This document shows positions 34,499-46,880 of a stretch of 64,000 bases of DNA, piece after piece. The stretch covers positions 9,132,251-9,196,250 of the forward strand of contig NC_058151.1 in NCBI RefSeq assembly GCF_011075055.1, read 5' to 3'. Source of the stretch: Mangifera indica. Lineage: Eukaryota > Streptophyta > Magnoliopsida > Sapindales > Anacardiaceae. The notes below the pieces were generated by a model that saw only the letters and a program-made list of their open reading frames with translations, was not told the origin of the DNA and ran no database searches. The position numbers were made by a program, and so were the translations under genes. Positions within the stretch are counted from its first letter, which is position 1; each line of letters begins with the position of its first letter.

Positions 34499-35293
34499 TA
34501 ATGTTTACCTAAATGATAATAAATATGCAATATGATATTCCCCATTATAGCCGGATGTTTTTCCTGATAGGGGATGATAGTTAGACTGTTAAGAGCAGCA
34601 AAATAAGGCAATTATAGTTAATTTTTGTTTTCTTGTCACATTTGCTAATTGTTATGTGACCTATTAATCATGCTAAGTATTTTTTACCTAAAAAATGACT
34701 TCTACTGATGTTACAATTTTTAAATGTGAAAATTTACAGTATGAAAAGATTCCACTTTTTTAAGTTAAGTTTTCTTCAATTCATCATCACTCATTACTAC
34801 ATATTTACACTAATGAATGATAAAGAAAAAATTTTTGGTTGAATGAGTATTTCTTGTTGGCTTTTCTTTCTCCATTGTCAGCAGTTAATTGGGGAGATAG
34901 AGGGTTGAGTTTTAATCTCCAATAACTGTTTCAATAGTTAATTCAACACATATGATAGTCCATGTCTGTTTCTCCATTTCCCCTGTAGTTACATTATTTG
35001 TATTGCATGGATCCTTGGAAAAACGAATTCCATTGTCACATACACAATTAATTTTTTAATTCGTATAGTTTGGAAGAGTTGTGCTTTCAGTAAGACGAGG
35101 CTGTCATTCTGCTGCAATTCAACAGTAAATAATGGCAAAAGGTTAGTATTTTATAATTCCGCATAGAAAGAATATTATTATGTTAGAGTAGGTATTCTAA
35201 AAGCCAATCATCAAGGTTGATTTTATAATTTCATTCAAATATTGTATCATATTTTAATAATAGTAAAATTGGTTTGTAAGGGTTTGTTAGTTT
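33481..35293. other. Intergenic stretch 3' of PSRP5
   Basis: No gene recognised apart from the microsatellite listed separately. The minus-strand frame 33633-33893 shows no domain. It ends at the Copia element. Confidence 0.4.
34422..34494. repeat. (TA)n microsatellite, about 36 units
   Basis: An uninterrupted run of alternating T and A. It creates a spurious Tyr-Ile open frame (34320-34535). Confidence 0.95.
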
Positions 35294-35658
35294 TGAGAGG
35301 AGTTTTTGACTGTAAGAACAAAGAAAATGCTCAGGTACTTGACTAAAATTTTGCTAGAAAAGTTCTGTTCTTTCATTACATTTTTCTGAATATATATTAT
35401 ATAACTTATCTCACAAAAATTGAGTAAAATCATTTGCTACTCAACTTGATTTAAGCATAGCCATTGACTTGAACTAATGTACAGTCACTTATGTCAATGT
35501 TTTGCTTTACACATCTAATATTATTAACTTTACACAAGTACAAGTTAATCACCAAAACATTACATCGAAGCTACCAGGAAAGTAATGTCACTATGTCACA
35601 TCAATATTCAACTTCCAACTCAGTTTCTAACTCATTGCTAATTCACTCTAACATATCA
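35294..35658 (-). repeat. Copia 3' LTR
   Basis: 365 bp, TG...CA ends on the plus strand. It differs from the other LTR by many substitutions and a 16-bp stretch (CAGTTTCTAACTCATT region), so the insertion is not recent. Confidence 0.88.
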
Positions 35659-35779
35659 CTCCTCTTTGACATGCTTTCTAGTCATTCCCATTTTGCTTCT
35701 CAAGTAGTGAAACCTCTTAACACCAAAAGTTTTGGCCAAAACATAAACTATTTGCTCCTCTGAACTATAATGAATCATT

Positions 35780-38700
35780 TTAATTTCATATTCTTCCTCT
35801 ATTTGTCAAACTGCCTAGTATTTAACTATTACAACTGATTTGTTATCACAAAATATGATAGTAGCTTTATATTGGTCTCCTTGCAAATCTTTCAAAATTT
35901 TTCTAAACCAAATTGTTAGATTCACTGTTGAAGTAGCTACCACATACTTAGCTTTTGTTGTTGACTAAACTACCACTTCCTATTTTCTTGAATTCCAACA
36001 TATCATGCCTAATCCAAAAGTGAAAATATAATGAAATGTGCTCTTAAAATCATCAATTGAGCCACCCCAATCACTATCAACATAACCAATAAGTTTCATT
36101 TTCTTTTTTTTGTTGTATAGGATGCCAAAGTTACATGTTTGTTTCACATATTTGAACACTCTTTTTGCAACTTTGAAATAAACCTCACTTGGCTCTTGCA
36201 TAAATCTAGATAGCAAACTAGCTGCATACATAATATCAGGTTTGGGTGTTGTCAAATAAAATAAACAACCTACTAAACTTCTGAAAGCACCACACTTCAT
36301 CTTCTTAGCTCCATCATTCTTGCTTAACTTCTCATTTTGAGCTAAAGATTTTCAATCCCCTTTGAAATTTCCATTCTAAATTTCCTTAAAACTTTATTGT
36401 TATATTTCTCCTGACAAATAAAGGTTCCATCTTTATGTTGAAACACTTCAGTGTCAAGGAAATAACTCAATTTACCAAGGTATGTCATCTAAAAGACCTC
36501 TTGCATTTATTTTTTAAACCATGTTACCAAATTAAGATTGCTTCCAATCACCAACGAGTCATCAACATACAAAGAGATGATCAAGACTCCATCATTGTCT
36601 TGTTTCACATATAATATGGCTTCACTTAGACTTTTATTGAAGCCAATAAGTTGTAGGTAGGCATTTATCTTGTTGTACTAGGCTCTTGGAGCCTCTTTTT
36701 GGCCATACAAAGCCTTCTTTAGTAGATAAACTTTTTCCTTTTTTTCAGCCTTTACAAAAACTAGGTGATTGCTCCATAAGGACTTTTTCATGCAAGTCTC
36801 CTTTTTAAAAAGCAGATCTTGCATCATGTTGATAAATAATCCAACCTTTTTTAGTTGCCAAAGCAATAGGTAACCTAAGTTTGTCAAACCTTGCAACTAA
36901 TGCAAAGGTTTCACTATAGTCTATACTTTCTCTTTGAGCATATCCCTTCACAAGTAGTCTTGCCTTCAGCTTGTTAATTGAACCACTAGAGTTTAACTTG
37001 GTTAGGAAAATTCACTTTACACCAATGACATGTTTATTAAGAGGTTTGTCCACTACTTTCCATGTTTGGTTTTTCATAATCATGTTTATCTCTTCCTGCA
37101 TTGTTGCTCTCCAATCTACTGATTTTTGCAACTTCTTCATAATTCATAGGCTCAATTTCAACCATGTTACACCTGTTATAAACATCTACAAGACTTCTTA
37201 CTTTGATCGTTGCATTTTCTATTATCCTACACTTTTTCTTGAGCTATCTCCTTGTTTTGCATTACAACCTCCACTTTTGGCTTCCTTTAAACTACATTTT
37301 CTTCCCAATTCCATTGAGAGTTTTCATAAACTTTTTTGTCTTTATGAACTGCCACTTTTTTAGTTTCCAAGTTGTACACTCAATAGCCTTTGGACTTGCA
37401 ACTATAACCAACAAGTATGTCTATTTTAGGTTTTTTGCTTATCTTATCTCTCTTTATATCGAGAACATATGTCTAACATACACTTCTAAACACACTTTTA
37501 AATGATTTACACTTGGTTTTGCTCCATACCAAAGACGTGTGGTGTCATGTCTTTTAAGGTTTTAATTGACAGTCTATTGAGTAAACTAAAATGTTGACTA
37601 CCTCTACCTAAAAACTTTTAGGCAAGCCTTTTTCAAAAGAAAGACACATGGACATTTCCATTATAGTCTTATTCTTCCTTTCACTCACCTTATTTTGTTA
37701 AGGAGTGTATAAAACTATGAATTAGTATTTAATGTTAGCTACTTTTCAAATTTTCTCAAAGTTGTCACTAGTAGATTTAGCACCATTATCACTTCTCAAC
37801 ATTTTAACTTTGTAGCCACTTTTATTTTCAACTGGCCTCTTGAAATGATGAAACATTTAAAAAAAATTTCACATTTCAAATTCAAAAAATACACCCAACA
37901 CCTTCTACTGTAAACATCTATGAATGGAACATGTATTCAAAGGACCACAAACATTAGTATGAATAAGTTTGAAGTCTTTCCTTAGCCCTCCATGCTTCAT
38001 TCTTTGGAAATGGTAGCCTTGTTTGCTTGCCAAATTTGCAGGCCTCACATACTACAGTAATTTCATGCATATCAGGTAAATCAACAACCATATCTCTTTT
38101 ATGTAAGTGACTAAGTCCAACATTGTGGTAATGCCCCAACCTTTTGTGCCAACACATGGTTTCATCAATTGTGCTTGTGTGTTTGTTGCATTTAAGTCAA
38201 GTGGAAAGTTTCTTTGTTTCATCTCCATAACCATCACTTCTACTCCACTTGGATCATACACTACACACACCCTATTTTTAAAATGTAGAGAGTAATTCTT
38301 CTCTAGCATTTTTCCTATACTCAACAATTTTTGTGTAATATCAAGTACAAAAAGAACATTATGAATGGTTTTAGTACCTGATGGAGTGTTTATTGCAATA
38401 GTGTCTAAGCCTTTTACTTAAACAATTTCTCCATTACCCACTTTTAGTCTAAAGACATGGTTTCTCTTCAAATTGATGAAAAGACTCTTATTAGTTGCCA
38501 TATGGTTTATGCAACCACTGTCTAGCAATCAAGCTTATGATTGTGCTTGAGCTTCATAATAACTTGTAGTGAACAATTGCTCCTTTTGATGTTATTTTTC
38601 TTGTTGCTACCCTTCCACCACTTGAGCTTGTTGTTGGGTGGACTTGTCCTTGTTTTTGCTAACTTTTTCAATATGGACAAATTCTTTGCAAGCCTTGCAT

Positions 38701-39480
38701 TGTATTCCGAGCTTGAGCCAACCATCTTTCTTTGCATGGTTAGCCTTTTTGCAATGAGGACAAGGCATAATCTTCCTCTTTTCCCTTTTTACTTATTGTC
38801 ATAAACTTCTTTATTTTCTTTCTTTGTCAAATGCTTCTTATTAGCATTTGATGTAACTTCATGCCTTCTTTTTTTACTTGTAAAAAAGGCTTCTTGTACT
38901 ATTGATACTCCATCTCTAAGAGTTTTCTTTTGTTCAACAGTTTGTAGTGAGTTTGAGAGCTATGAAATAGTCATTTTAGTCATGTCTTTAGAGTCTTCAA
39001 GAAAGGAAATTTTGGCTTTAAACTTCTCACGATCATAAGAACTTGCTCAACTATCTTGCTTTCAGGTACCTCTTCACCAAGCAATGTTAATTGGTTAACA
39101 ACTTTCATAAGTCTATCAATATACTCCTTGACAGCTTCAATCTCTTTCATTCTCAACTGTGCAAACTCCCTCTTTAAGTTGAATATTTGCATTTGCTTTG
39201 ACATGTCACTACCATGAAACTTTAATCTTAACTTATCCTAAGATTCTTTTATTGTCTCACAAGTTATTATTCTTGCAAAAATCATATTAGTGTCAGTTGA
39301 GTGCATGCAAGAAAGTGTTTTGTACCTCTTGGCAACTTCCTCTGAATGGTATTTGATTTAGTTTATTGTTAGATTATCTGACAAAAGAGTTGCAAAAATT
39401 GATGTCATAAATTTCTTGACTTGTTTATTGTACAACATTTAACTATTCTTCTTAGTTACAAAAGCCCCTTGCTAAAAACA
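35780..39480 (-). pseudogene. Copia gag-pol pseudogene
   Basis: In minus-strand order: a gag UBN2 block at 39204-38980 (LKREFAQLRMKEIEAVKEY); the GAG-pre-integrase zinc motif at 38157-37954 (CWHKRLGHYHNVGLSHL, then CEACKFGKQ); integrase remnants to about 37300 including SVNHLKV-like and GYS.KSKGY blocks; reverse transcriptase at 36900-36300, with the catalytic YVDD at plus 36558-36569; the conserved RSLVGCLFYLT region (36290-36240); and an RNase H part near 35990-35800 with ATIIFCDNKS. Stops and frameshifts separate nearly all blocks, so it cannot make a working polyprotein. Confidence 0.87.
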
Positions 39481-39508
39481 AGATGCTCTAGTACCACTTT
39501 GTTCATTT

Positions 39509-39862
39509 TGAGAGGAGCTTTTCATTGTAAGAATAAGGAAAATGCTTAAGTTCTTGACTAAAATTTTGCTAGAGAGTTCTATATTTCCTTGACATTTTCT
39601 TAAATATATATTACATAACTTATATCGTAAAAAGTGAGTAAAATTAGTTACTACTCAGCTTAATTTAGGCATAACTATTGACTTAAACTAACACACACTA
39701 ACTTATGTCAATGTTTTACCTAAGACACCTAATACTATCAACTTTACAAAAGTATAAGTTAATTACATAAAAACATTACATCAAAGCTACCAAGAAAGCA
39801 ATGTCATTATGCCACATCAATATTCAACTTCCAGCTCTTTGCTAATTCACTCTAGCACATCA
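39509..39862 (-). repeat. Copia 5' LTR
   Basis: 354 bp, TG...CA ends. It lies next to the primer binding site, which sets the orientation of the element. Confidence 0.88.
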
Positions 39863-40399
39863 AAGTTCATATTTCAATACAAAATAAATGCTCAAAGGAT
39901 AAAGAGATCTTTTTCCTTTTGTTTTTAAGCTAATGGCTTGGAACAAACCATAAATTTTCAGACTTTTGCATATTATCATCAATCTTGGTGCCATCCTTAA
40001 TATTACCATTATATATAGATATTTTGATTTGGATTGACTAAGATATGCCATTAAATCAAGTGTAGTAAAAGCAAGCATAATATTTCAATATTTTGTTGGC
40101 ATAATCCAAGTATAAAAATCATTATCTATAACAATATTCCTCTTAAACCCACAAACGATCTCGCTATAATAATATTTTGTCATACCAATATGCACTAAGC
40201 TACTTCTTCCATGAACAATTAAGCAACACAAAATAAATATAAGAACTGTTGTTTTATGCTAATGCACGAGTGCAAGACCAAAATACAAATATTACTAATA
40301 GAATATAAACCTGCAAGCTCATTCATAAGGTAACACAAAAATTAAAAGAAATCATGGGGTGACCACTCAATTGAAGAACATTCACTAATCATGTGACAA

Positions 40400-41034
40400 T
40401 CAGTTTGTTAGCTCCATAATAGCATAAAATATGTAGCTTATGTCGTCACCAACTCAATGCCCTTCTATTCAACACCAGTCTCATCTACTTCTTTGTCATT
40501 TTGAGCCATGGCTTATACCTTAGGATTTAATGCAACATTACTCAAATTCGAATAAGCCTTGATTTATTCTGTAGTTGTGAACTCAAATCCTCAATCTTTG
40601 CTTCACCAAATATAATATGTGTCTGATGTGGGGTTCTTGAAAAAATCAGGTTTTAAGATAATAAACAGAATCTGAAAATAAAAGCACAAAAGTTTACATT
40701 ACACATTAAACTAAATTGATAAAGATAAACATTAAGAGATCATTCCACACAAGCTGAAATTTCAATCACCTAAGTGTTTAACAAACCTTGCAAGTAATGT
40801 AAAATATTCAACATATAAAAGTATGGATTAAAATCAATATTTTAAAACTACAATGAGAAAATCATCTAACTGTTATGTTGTATACTTAGAACACATATGC
40901 TCTAAAACAACAAACTCAATGAACTATGGAAGAATTATTCTTAATTAACTTCACATAAATGTTTTCTGCTTACTTTCAACATGCTTTTCATCCTTGTCAT
41001 CAGCATTCTCCTCCTCCTCATTATCTTCATCAAT
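40400..41034 (-). pseudogene. NAC-alpha (nascent polypeptide-associated complex) unprocessed pseudogene
   Basis: NAC-alpha binds nascent chains at the ribosome. An acidic exon at 41034-40974 reads IDEDNEEEENADDKDEKHVE, flanked by CAG and a GTAAGC donor, like the N-terminal acidic part of plant NAC-alpha. A second piece, 40671-40400, starts after TTTTCAG with ILFIILKPDFFKNPTSDTYY, then after a one-base frameshift FGEAKIEDLSSQLQ, then DKEVDETGVE, a stop, KGIELVTT, and ends AIMELTN-stop. The middle NAC exon (KLGMK...VTVKKSKN) is missing and most of the UBA domain is deleted. Intron-like spacing shows it was not made by retroposition. No start codon exon is visible; a hAT element lies just upstream (41114-42502). 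Confidence 0.82.
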
Positions 41035-41105
41035 CTGCCACATGAGTCATCCATCATTGTAAACAAATCAAACCTTTACAAAAGCCATAACAGCAAACCT
41101 CATTA

Positions 41106-42510
41106 CTTTGACTTAGGGTTGGATTCGAATTGAGCTTGAGCTCGACTTGAACAAATCTAAAACGAGTCATATAGAAATGAGTCTGAACTCAAACTCGAGT
41201 TTTATATATCAAAAAAAATGAGCCAGAGCTAAACCTAAGCTTTGAGTTGAGTGGCTAGTGAGCCAAAGCAGCTAACCACTTTAATTTCTCAAGCTGGGTG
41301 GGACGCTATCATTTTAGTTAATTGAATATGAAACAAAAAAATCAAAAACTAAACTCATTTCTAATTTCTCATTCACGCTCTCCAATTCCAAGCCTCTATT
41401 TTCCAATTTCTAAACTCTAACTCTACCTCAGTCTTCAATTTAGTTATGGTCTTTCTTCTCTATCGACAACATCAACTCCTATAGACTCCGTCAAACTTTT
41501 GAGTTCAAACACTTTTTTAGTCTTCAGTTTTGTCTTTTGTTTATTCGACAAGCAGGAATCGACGGTGACAAGTTCGACGACGACAACACAAGGTAATTTC
41601 AAGTTTGTGTTTTTTAATTTTTTACTTTGAATTTGTTAATTTTTTCTTTGAATTTATTAAACCCTAATTTTGGAATTTATTCCCCCATAATTTGTTGCTT
41701 GAAAAGTAAACTTTGTATTAGGAAAATAATAGTTTTATTATGGCAATAAAAGGATTATGTTGAAGAAGACAGTCTATATTATAAGGGAATAAGTTTCTCT
41801 GTTGACTTGTTGATTATTGAACAACTATTGATCAATAATCTTGTTCTTATGAAACAGGTTGAACACTAGCCTTATACAATTTAATTCAACTTGTGGCATA
41901 ATATGAACAACCCAAATCAAGCTCAAACAATATTGGCATTGAGTGCATGGACATCAAAAGTTACATATCATGACATATGTGCATATTGAAAATATTAAAT
42001 ATAATTCAACGGTGTTTACAATATTGTGCTTTTAAAGATTAGGAGCATGTGAGAAATCTTGTGTTTGCATTGCCTTGCCTTCTTCACTAAAGAGACTTGT
42101 TCTTGTTTCATCAGTTTGTGTGACCAAGTTCAGTGAAATTTCATGGAGGTAGGAATTAATTTTTTTATTGATTTTTTGGTATGCTTGTTGAGAAAGTTAT
42201 TAGACTTGATGATTATGGTTTTGTTATGTTGTGTTTAAGTTATTATGGTTCAATTTAGTTCCAAATTATTAAAAAGAAGGCAGAAGCACATAGGTTCTAA
42301 ACAGGCTAGTTTGAGCTCGTCAAGCTTGGCTCGTGATTAGGCTCGTTAAGCCTACCCGAAACAAACACATGAACAGCTCGATCAAGTCGAATATTGATTT
42401 CTTTGGCTTGTCAAGCCCAAGTTTGGGTTCAAGCTTATTTCAACAGTAACTAAGCTGAGTTTGAGTTTGAGTTTGACCCAGTTCGACTCAAATCCAACCC
42501 TATTTTGACT
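41106..42510. mobile_element. hAT-type element, non-autonomous, 1389 bp
   Basis: Termini at 41114 (TAGGGTTGGATTCGAATTGA) and 42502 (inverse reads TAGGGTTGGATTTGAGTCGA). The flanking 8-mers CTTTGACT (41106-41113) and TTTTGACT (42503-42510) agree at 7 of 8, as expected for hAT. Subterminal regions are rich in GAGCTCGA-like motifs. No transposase frame was found in its interior. Confidence 0.75.
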
Positions 42511-42744
42511 TACAAATCAAATAAAACATAGAATTAGCAATTCGTGTCAGTAGACAATGTTTATGTTATATTAATTCGAGTTTAGGTTACAAACCCTCTA
42601 TACCCAAACCATTTTTAAAATCATATCAAACAACCTTAATCTAACCTAAATTATGTTCAAGTTAACCTAACACAACCTGTATTAACCAGAAATTGTCCAA
42701 TGTCTCCACTCTCTTTAGTGTTTTTAGCGTTTCAATTTCTTTCC

Positions 42745-43227
42745 CAAATTACTAGAGGTGTACACAATTTAGTTTAGTGCAAGTAAAAGTTTATTCAAAC
42801 CAAATTGAAAAAAAAAAGTTTAAAAAATTTTCAAACCAAACCAAATTGAAAAAATATGATTTGGATTATAGTTTCAACTTATTAAAATTATTCACTTCTG
42901 AATATATATTATTTAATAAAATTAATTGAATTATAGTTTTCAAGAATATAATAAATATGAAATAAACAAGTTGAACGCTTAATTACTTATTGAAATATTA
43001 TCCCAAATATAACTTTATATAAATATATATATATATATTTTTTTTTTTAAATACGGTTTACAGTTTGATTCAGTTTGAAAATTGTCCAAACTGCAACTCA
43101 AACTAAAAACTGTTTTTAAAAAATTTATCAACTTAAACCAAACCATTTTACAAACTAAATCATAATTTTTAAGTAGTTCGGTCTAGTTTCATAATTTAAA
43201 CCAAATTAGCACACCCCTACAAATTAC
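42745..43227. mobile_element. hAT-type MITE with perfect 8-bp target duplication
   Basis: The 467-bp element (42753-43219) starts TAGAGGTGTACACAATTTAG and its other end, inverted, reads TAGGGGTGTGCTAATTTGG. CAAATTAC is repeated exactly on both sides (42745-42752, 43220-43227). The interior is AT-rich with AAACCAAA/TTTGGTTT motifs and no coding capacity. Confidence 0.88.
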
Positions 43228-44035
43228 CCCAATTTATTATTAACAAAATAAACAACATAATACTTTATCTGGTTTACAAATGGTTCAAAAAATTGTATAT
43301 CAATGCACACCAATAATTTTACTAGTTAAATGTCATTCTTACATTTCAAAAATAAAATAAAATTTTAAATAAAGATCAACAATAATCGAAGTACAACTAC
43401 ATGAAGATATAATTGCATATAATATCTAAGGATTTCAATTGCTATTGATACTTTTCTTTTAATATCTCTTCAATTCATTCCTAAAAATTCTATTACAATA
43501 ATATTTCTTTATACATTCGAATCAATTTGGGTTAATTGAGGTTAGTTCTATATGGATCCAAATTCTATTCGATTTAGTTTTAAGTTGTGTTATATTAACG
43601 CAAACTAAATTTTTTGTTTAAAAAAAAAATCTAACCTAACCCAATTTTTTTATATCATATTAACGAATTATATTAAAATTTATCAACTCTAGGAAGTACA
43701 TGTTCAACAATTTCATAAGTCTATAAACTCATAATTTTTAAAAAAGAACGATGATATAAACTCATAATTAATAATAAAACAAAATTCAATAATATGGTAA
43801 TACATCATAATTAACATCTAAATTGGTATTACACATAATATTACTCTCTAGAGAAAACGCAAAATTAAATGTTAAATTTGTTTCAAAAGTGTACAATCTT
43901 TAATAAGGACCAAGAAAAAAGGAAATTCTGCAAAATCCAAATTGGGTGGGTTGGATCGACTTACATTGAGCTTTTCCTATTCAAGAGCACCGACGAGTTG
44001 TTCTTGTTATTGAACAATCAATGTTGGAGTTGCAA
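43228..44035. other. Gene-free AT-rich stretch
   Basis: Nothing recognised. Confidence 0.4.
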
Positions 44036-44625
44036 GTTAAGAGGGTAAGTAATAATACTTGATAATGTAGAAACTCCAATTACATTAAACAAGGTTTGGT
44101 GGCTTGGTTGGGCCTTGAGTTTACTAACTAATAGTGGTATGGTGTGATAGCAGTGGTGCGATGAAGAGATAGAGATCTTTTCGTTGCACCTCTCTCTTCG
44201 TCGCACCACCCAGACGACGAAGGGGTCATCCTTCGTCTGTTCTTCCAGATCTAGATAACGTTTTGTCGTCCAGATCTAGGTGACGAAGGGTTATCCTTCA
44301 TCGTCCTTTATAGTCAGAGATGGGAGATCGGTAGAATGCATCGGCCATCAGTGGTGGTCGGAGAAGGAAGCAATCTAAAGGTGAAATCTAAACTTTTCAA
44401 ACTTTGAAGATAAGTTGAGGTGTTAGTTTTTAAAACCTGGAGGGGAGAAATAAAAAAATTTTAAAGTTTTAAAGTTTATAGGTAAAATGACGATTTTACC
44501 CCTATCTCTAACTAAAATTTTGGATGACAGTTTGGTCATGGGTAGAAGTTAGGGTTTTTCATCTCCTATGGATATAGATTTGAGAATAGCCTAAAATTTG
44601 GGTGGGAAATAGTCCTTTTCCCTAA
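44036..44625. mobile_element. Fragment of the 13.5-kb-type MULE (right arm only)
   Basis: The right end GGGTGGGAAATAGTCCTTTT, preceded by ATATAGATTTGAGAATAGCC and a GTTTTTAAAACCTGG block, matches the right arm of the 13499-14872 element. CGACGAAGG-type inner sequence also resembles it. No matching left end or target duplication was found, so the fragment is truncated or its other end is too decayed. Left limit approximate. Confidence 0.6.
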
Positions 44626-45385
44626 TAACCAAAATAGTAATTAATTGAAATAGCCATTTTTAAGATATATGGAAAATAACCCATTATTCAAGAGTTATAT
44701 TATTAAAGTCAACATATTAGGCTTATATAAGTGAATTTTGATTGTTTTAAAAAATGCATTTTAAACTCTTCAACCATTTATTCGATCAAAAATGACCATT
44801 CTTATTCTCTCATACTCTAATTCTCAACCATTATGTCATGTATTCACAGCCAATTTTGTCATTCTCATGTTAGTGTTCTTTTTTGCATAAAGTGAGGCAA
44901 TCATTGTAAGTGATGATTGTTGTTGCTAACTAGACACGACAATGAACTATATCGGAGTGACTTTAGTGTGACTAATTACACCTAAGAGCCAAGTTATGTC
45001 TTGACTTTCCAATTACTAAGCTTAGCGAGTTGTCTGCTAACATGGCAAGACCTGTGACATAACCTAAGGGCCCTTTGGGTTATGTATTTTTTATGTTTTA
45101 ATTATTTTAAATATTTTATTATTTTTCATCAATCATATAAGACCAGCTTGTGAGTCTAGGCCTGAGGCCCCTGGCATAGCCCACATGGCCCAAAATTACA
45201 AATTGTGCCCTTATAGGTCATGCTAAAAATGGAGGGCCTAAGTCAAGATGTAGGCGTGACTCAAGGGGTACACAGTCGTGATGTGCTCTATACCTATATT
45301 TTTTTCAAGTTATCCATTCAGTCATGATTTAAGTCATTCTTCGGATAAAATTAGTTATTTCAACTTGATTTTTATTTTCATGAAA
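44626..45385. other. Gene-free stretch
   Basis: No gene recognised; may include the upstream, non-coding part of the Gypsy remnant that follows. Confidence 0.35.
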
Positions 45386-45389
45386 ACAA

Positions 45390-46880
45390 CTAATAGTCTA
45401 ATAAAAATGTTGTAGATGCACTTTCTAAAAGGCACAAAAAGAGAGACATGGGATAGAAAATTAGTACTTTTAACCTTGTTGTCTTAGTAATTCAAGATGA
45501 TAACAAAACTATGGGATGAGAACCAAACTTAGAAAAGTCCTCACTTCTGATTTACAAGTCAAAAATGACATATTATTCTTTATGGAAAGGTTTTATATTA
45601 AGTCATCCTCCTCATTAAAGGAGAGATTACTTAAAGAATTTCATGAAACACTGACTGGCGGTCATAAAGGATTCTTTGAACTAATTCACACTTGTTTACT
45701 AATGTCTAATGGCTAGGTATGAAGAAATCTATTCACGAGTTCATTAGTCGTAACATTTGCAAAGCAATTAAAAACTCCATTATTATCCCTTATGGCTTCT
45801 TATAGCCACTAAGGTGGCTAAAAGAATTTGGGAAGAATTGAATTTAGACTAGACAGTTGATTTGCCAAATTATCGTGGTTTCACCACCATATTGGTTGTA
45901 GTTGGTTGCTTGAGGAAAAAAAAAACCCTTTTTAGGGTTTTACCGACATATTATACCATGAATTGAGTAGCAAAGCTCTTATGCTCGAAGGTGGTGCATC
46001 TACATAGTCTACCCAGCTAAATGGTGTTTGATCAAGATCTTGTTTTCACTTACTTATGGAGAAGAATTTTCAAACTCTCGGCTATACAACTACGAATAAG
46101 CTCAGCATACCAATAAAAATTTATGCTTAAGCAATACCTTTAAGCCTTAATGGTCAATAAAGGCAAGTAATGGTCAAAGTTTTTTGGGGTGGGTTGAGTA
46201 CGACTGCAACACTAGTTTCTAATCTTCCATTGGAGTGAGTTTTTTTCCAGGTTGTATATACGCATGCATTGCCAATAATACCGACTTACATTTAAGGTAC
46301 CTCAACTATACAAGTGATGGGCAAATTTTTGTCTTTTTACTATAAACTTCTCTACCAATTTAAATAACTTCTCTACCAAGGAAAACAATGTAGGAAAGAA
46401 TTGGTAAACAAAAAGCAAATTGACACCTCCTTTGCTCCAAGGGATCTAATTTGAGTGAAATTGAAACCCTACCAATAGTCAACCCTTGCTAAGCGAGTCA
46501 ATGACAAGCTTTTTTGACATTACTTCAGATCCTTTTCATGTGGCAAAGGCAATGGAATTGGTAGCATACACCTTGCATCTCCTTCTGCAAAATAAGATCT
46601 GCCTGACATTCCACATCTCCTCTTAAACGCATTTAAAAGATCCACACTCTTTACTATTTACGACATGCCATTGTATAATGCTGTGATAAGGCTATCATAC
46701 TTCCAGTAGCCACCTATCTTCATAATTTGTACTGCATTGCGACCGACAAAAGCCCCAAGTCTTGGTACTATGGTTGCATAATCTACTAGAGGATGCCATT
46801 AGGAAGATTTGTCGGTGTTTTTCCAATTATAAGTAGAGTTGGGCCTTAAGGACAATGTTTATTTTAATGGGAAATACACT
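45390..46880 (+). pseudogene. Ty3/Gypsy (chromovirus) pol remnant: RNase H end, integrase, chromodomain tail
   Basis: Plus-strand translation in several frames gives, in family order: NVVDALSKRHK at the RNase H end (45407); an open frame (45516-45716) with LLKEFHETLTGGHKGFFEL, the region before the integrase zinc finger; integrase core traces (NKLSIPIKI-like sequence near 46100); the GPY/F-type module LAKRVNDKLF..HYFRSF at about 46489-46540; and ATWEDL-like CHxEDLSVFF followed by ELGLKDNVYFNG (46795-46865), which matches the end of a chromodomain polyprotein. Stops occur throughout. No LTR was identified. It is a dead fragment. Confidence 0.72.

Larger units (their letters stand above)
35294..39862 (-). 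mobile_element. Full-length but inactive Ty1/Copia retrotransposon
   Basis: Two LTRs (35294-35658 and 39509-39862) share TGAGAGGAG at one end and (A/G)CA(C/T)ATCA at the other. Genes lie on the minus strand, so 39509-39862 is the 5' LTR. Just inside it is the primer binding site TGGTACTAGAGC (plus 39485-39496), close to the tRNA-Met match. A polypurine tract AAAGAGGAG (plus 35659-35667) abuts the 3' LTR. The length of 4569 bp is normal for Copia. Gag, integrase, reverse transcriptase and RNase H follow in the usual order but with many stops. The flanking AGTTT and AAGTT do not form a clear target duplication. Confidence 0.9.

Noticed and set aside
34320..34535. 71-codon frame with a long Tyr-Ile run
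   Set aside because: Translation of the (TA)n microsatellite.
36971..37505. Plus-strand frames of 130 and 100 codons
   Set aside because: Antisense to the Copia integrase/reverse transcriptase region, which reads as family protein on the minus strand.
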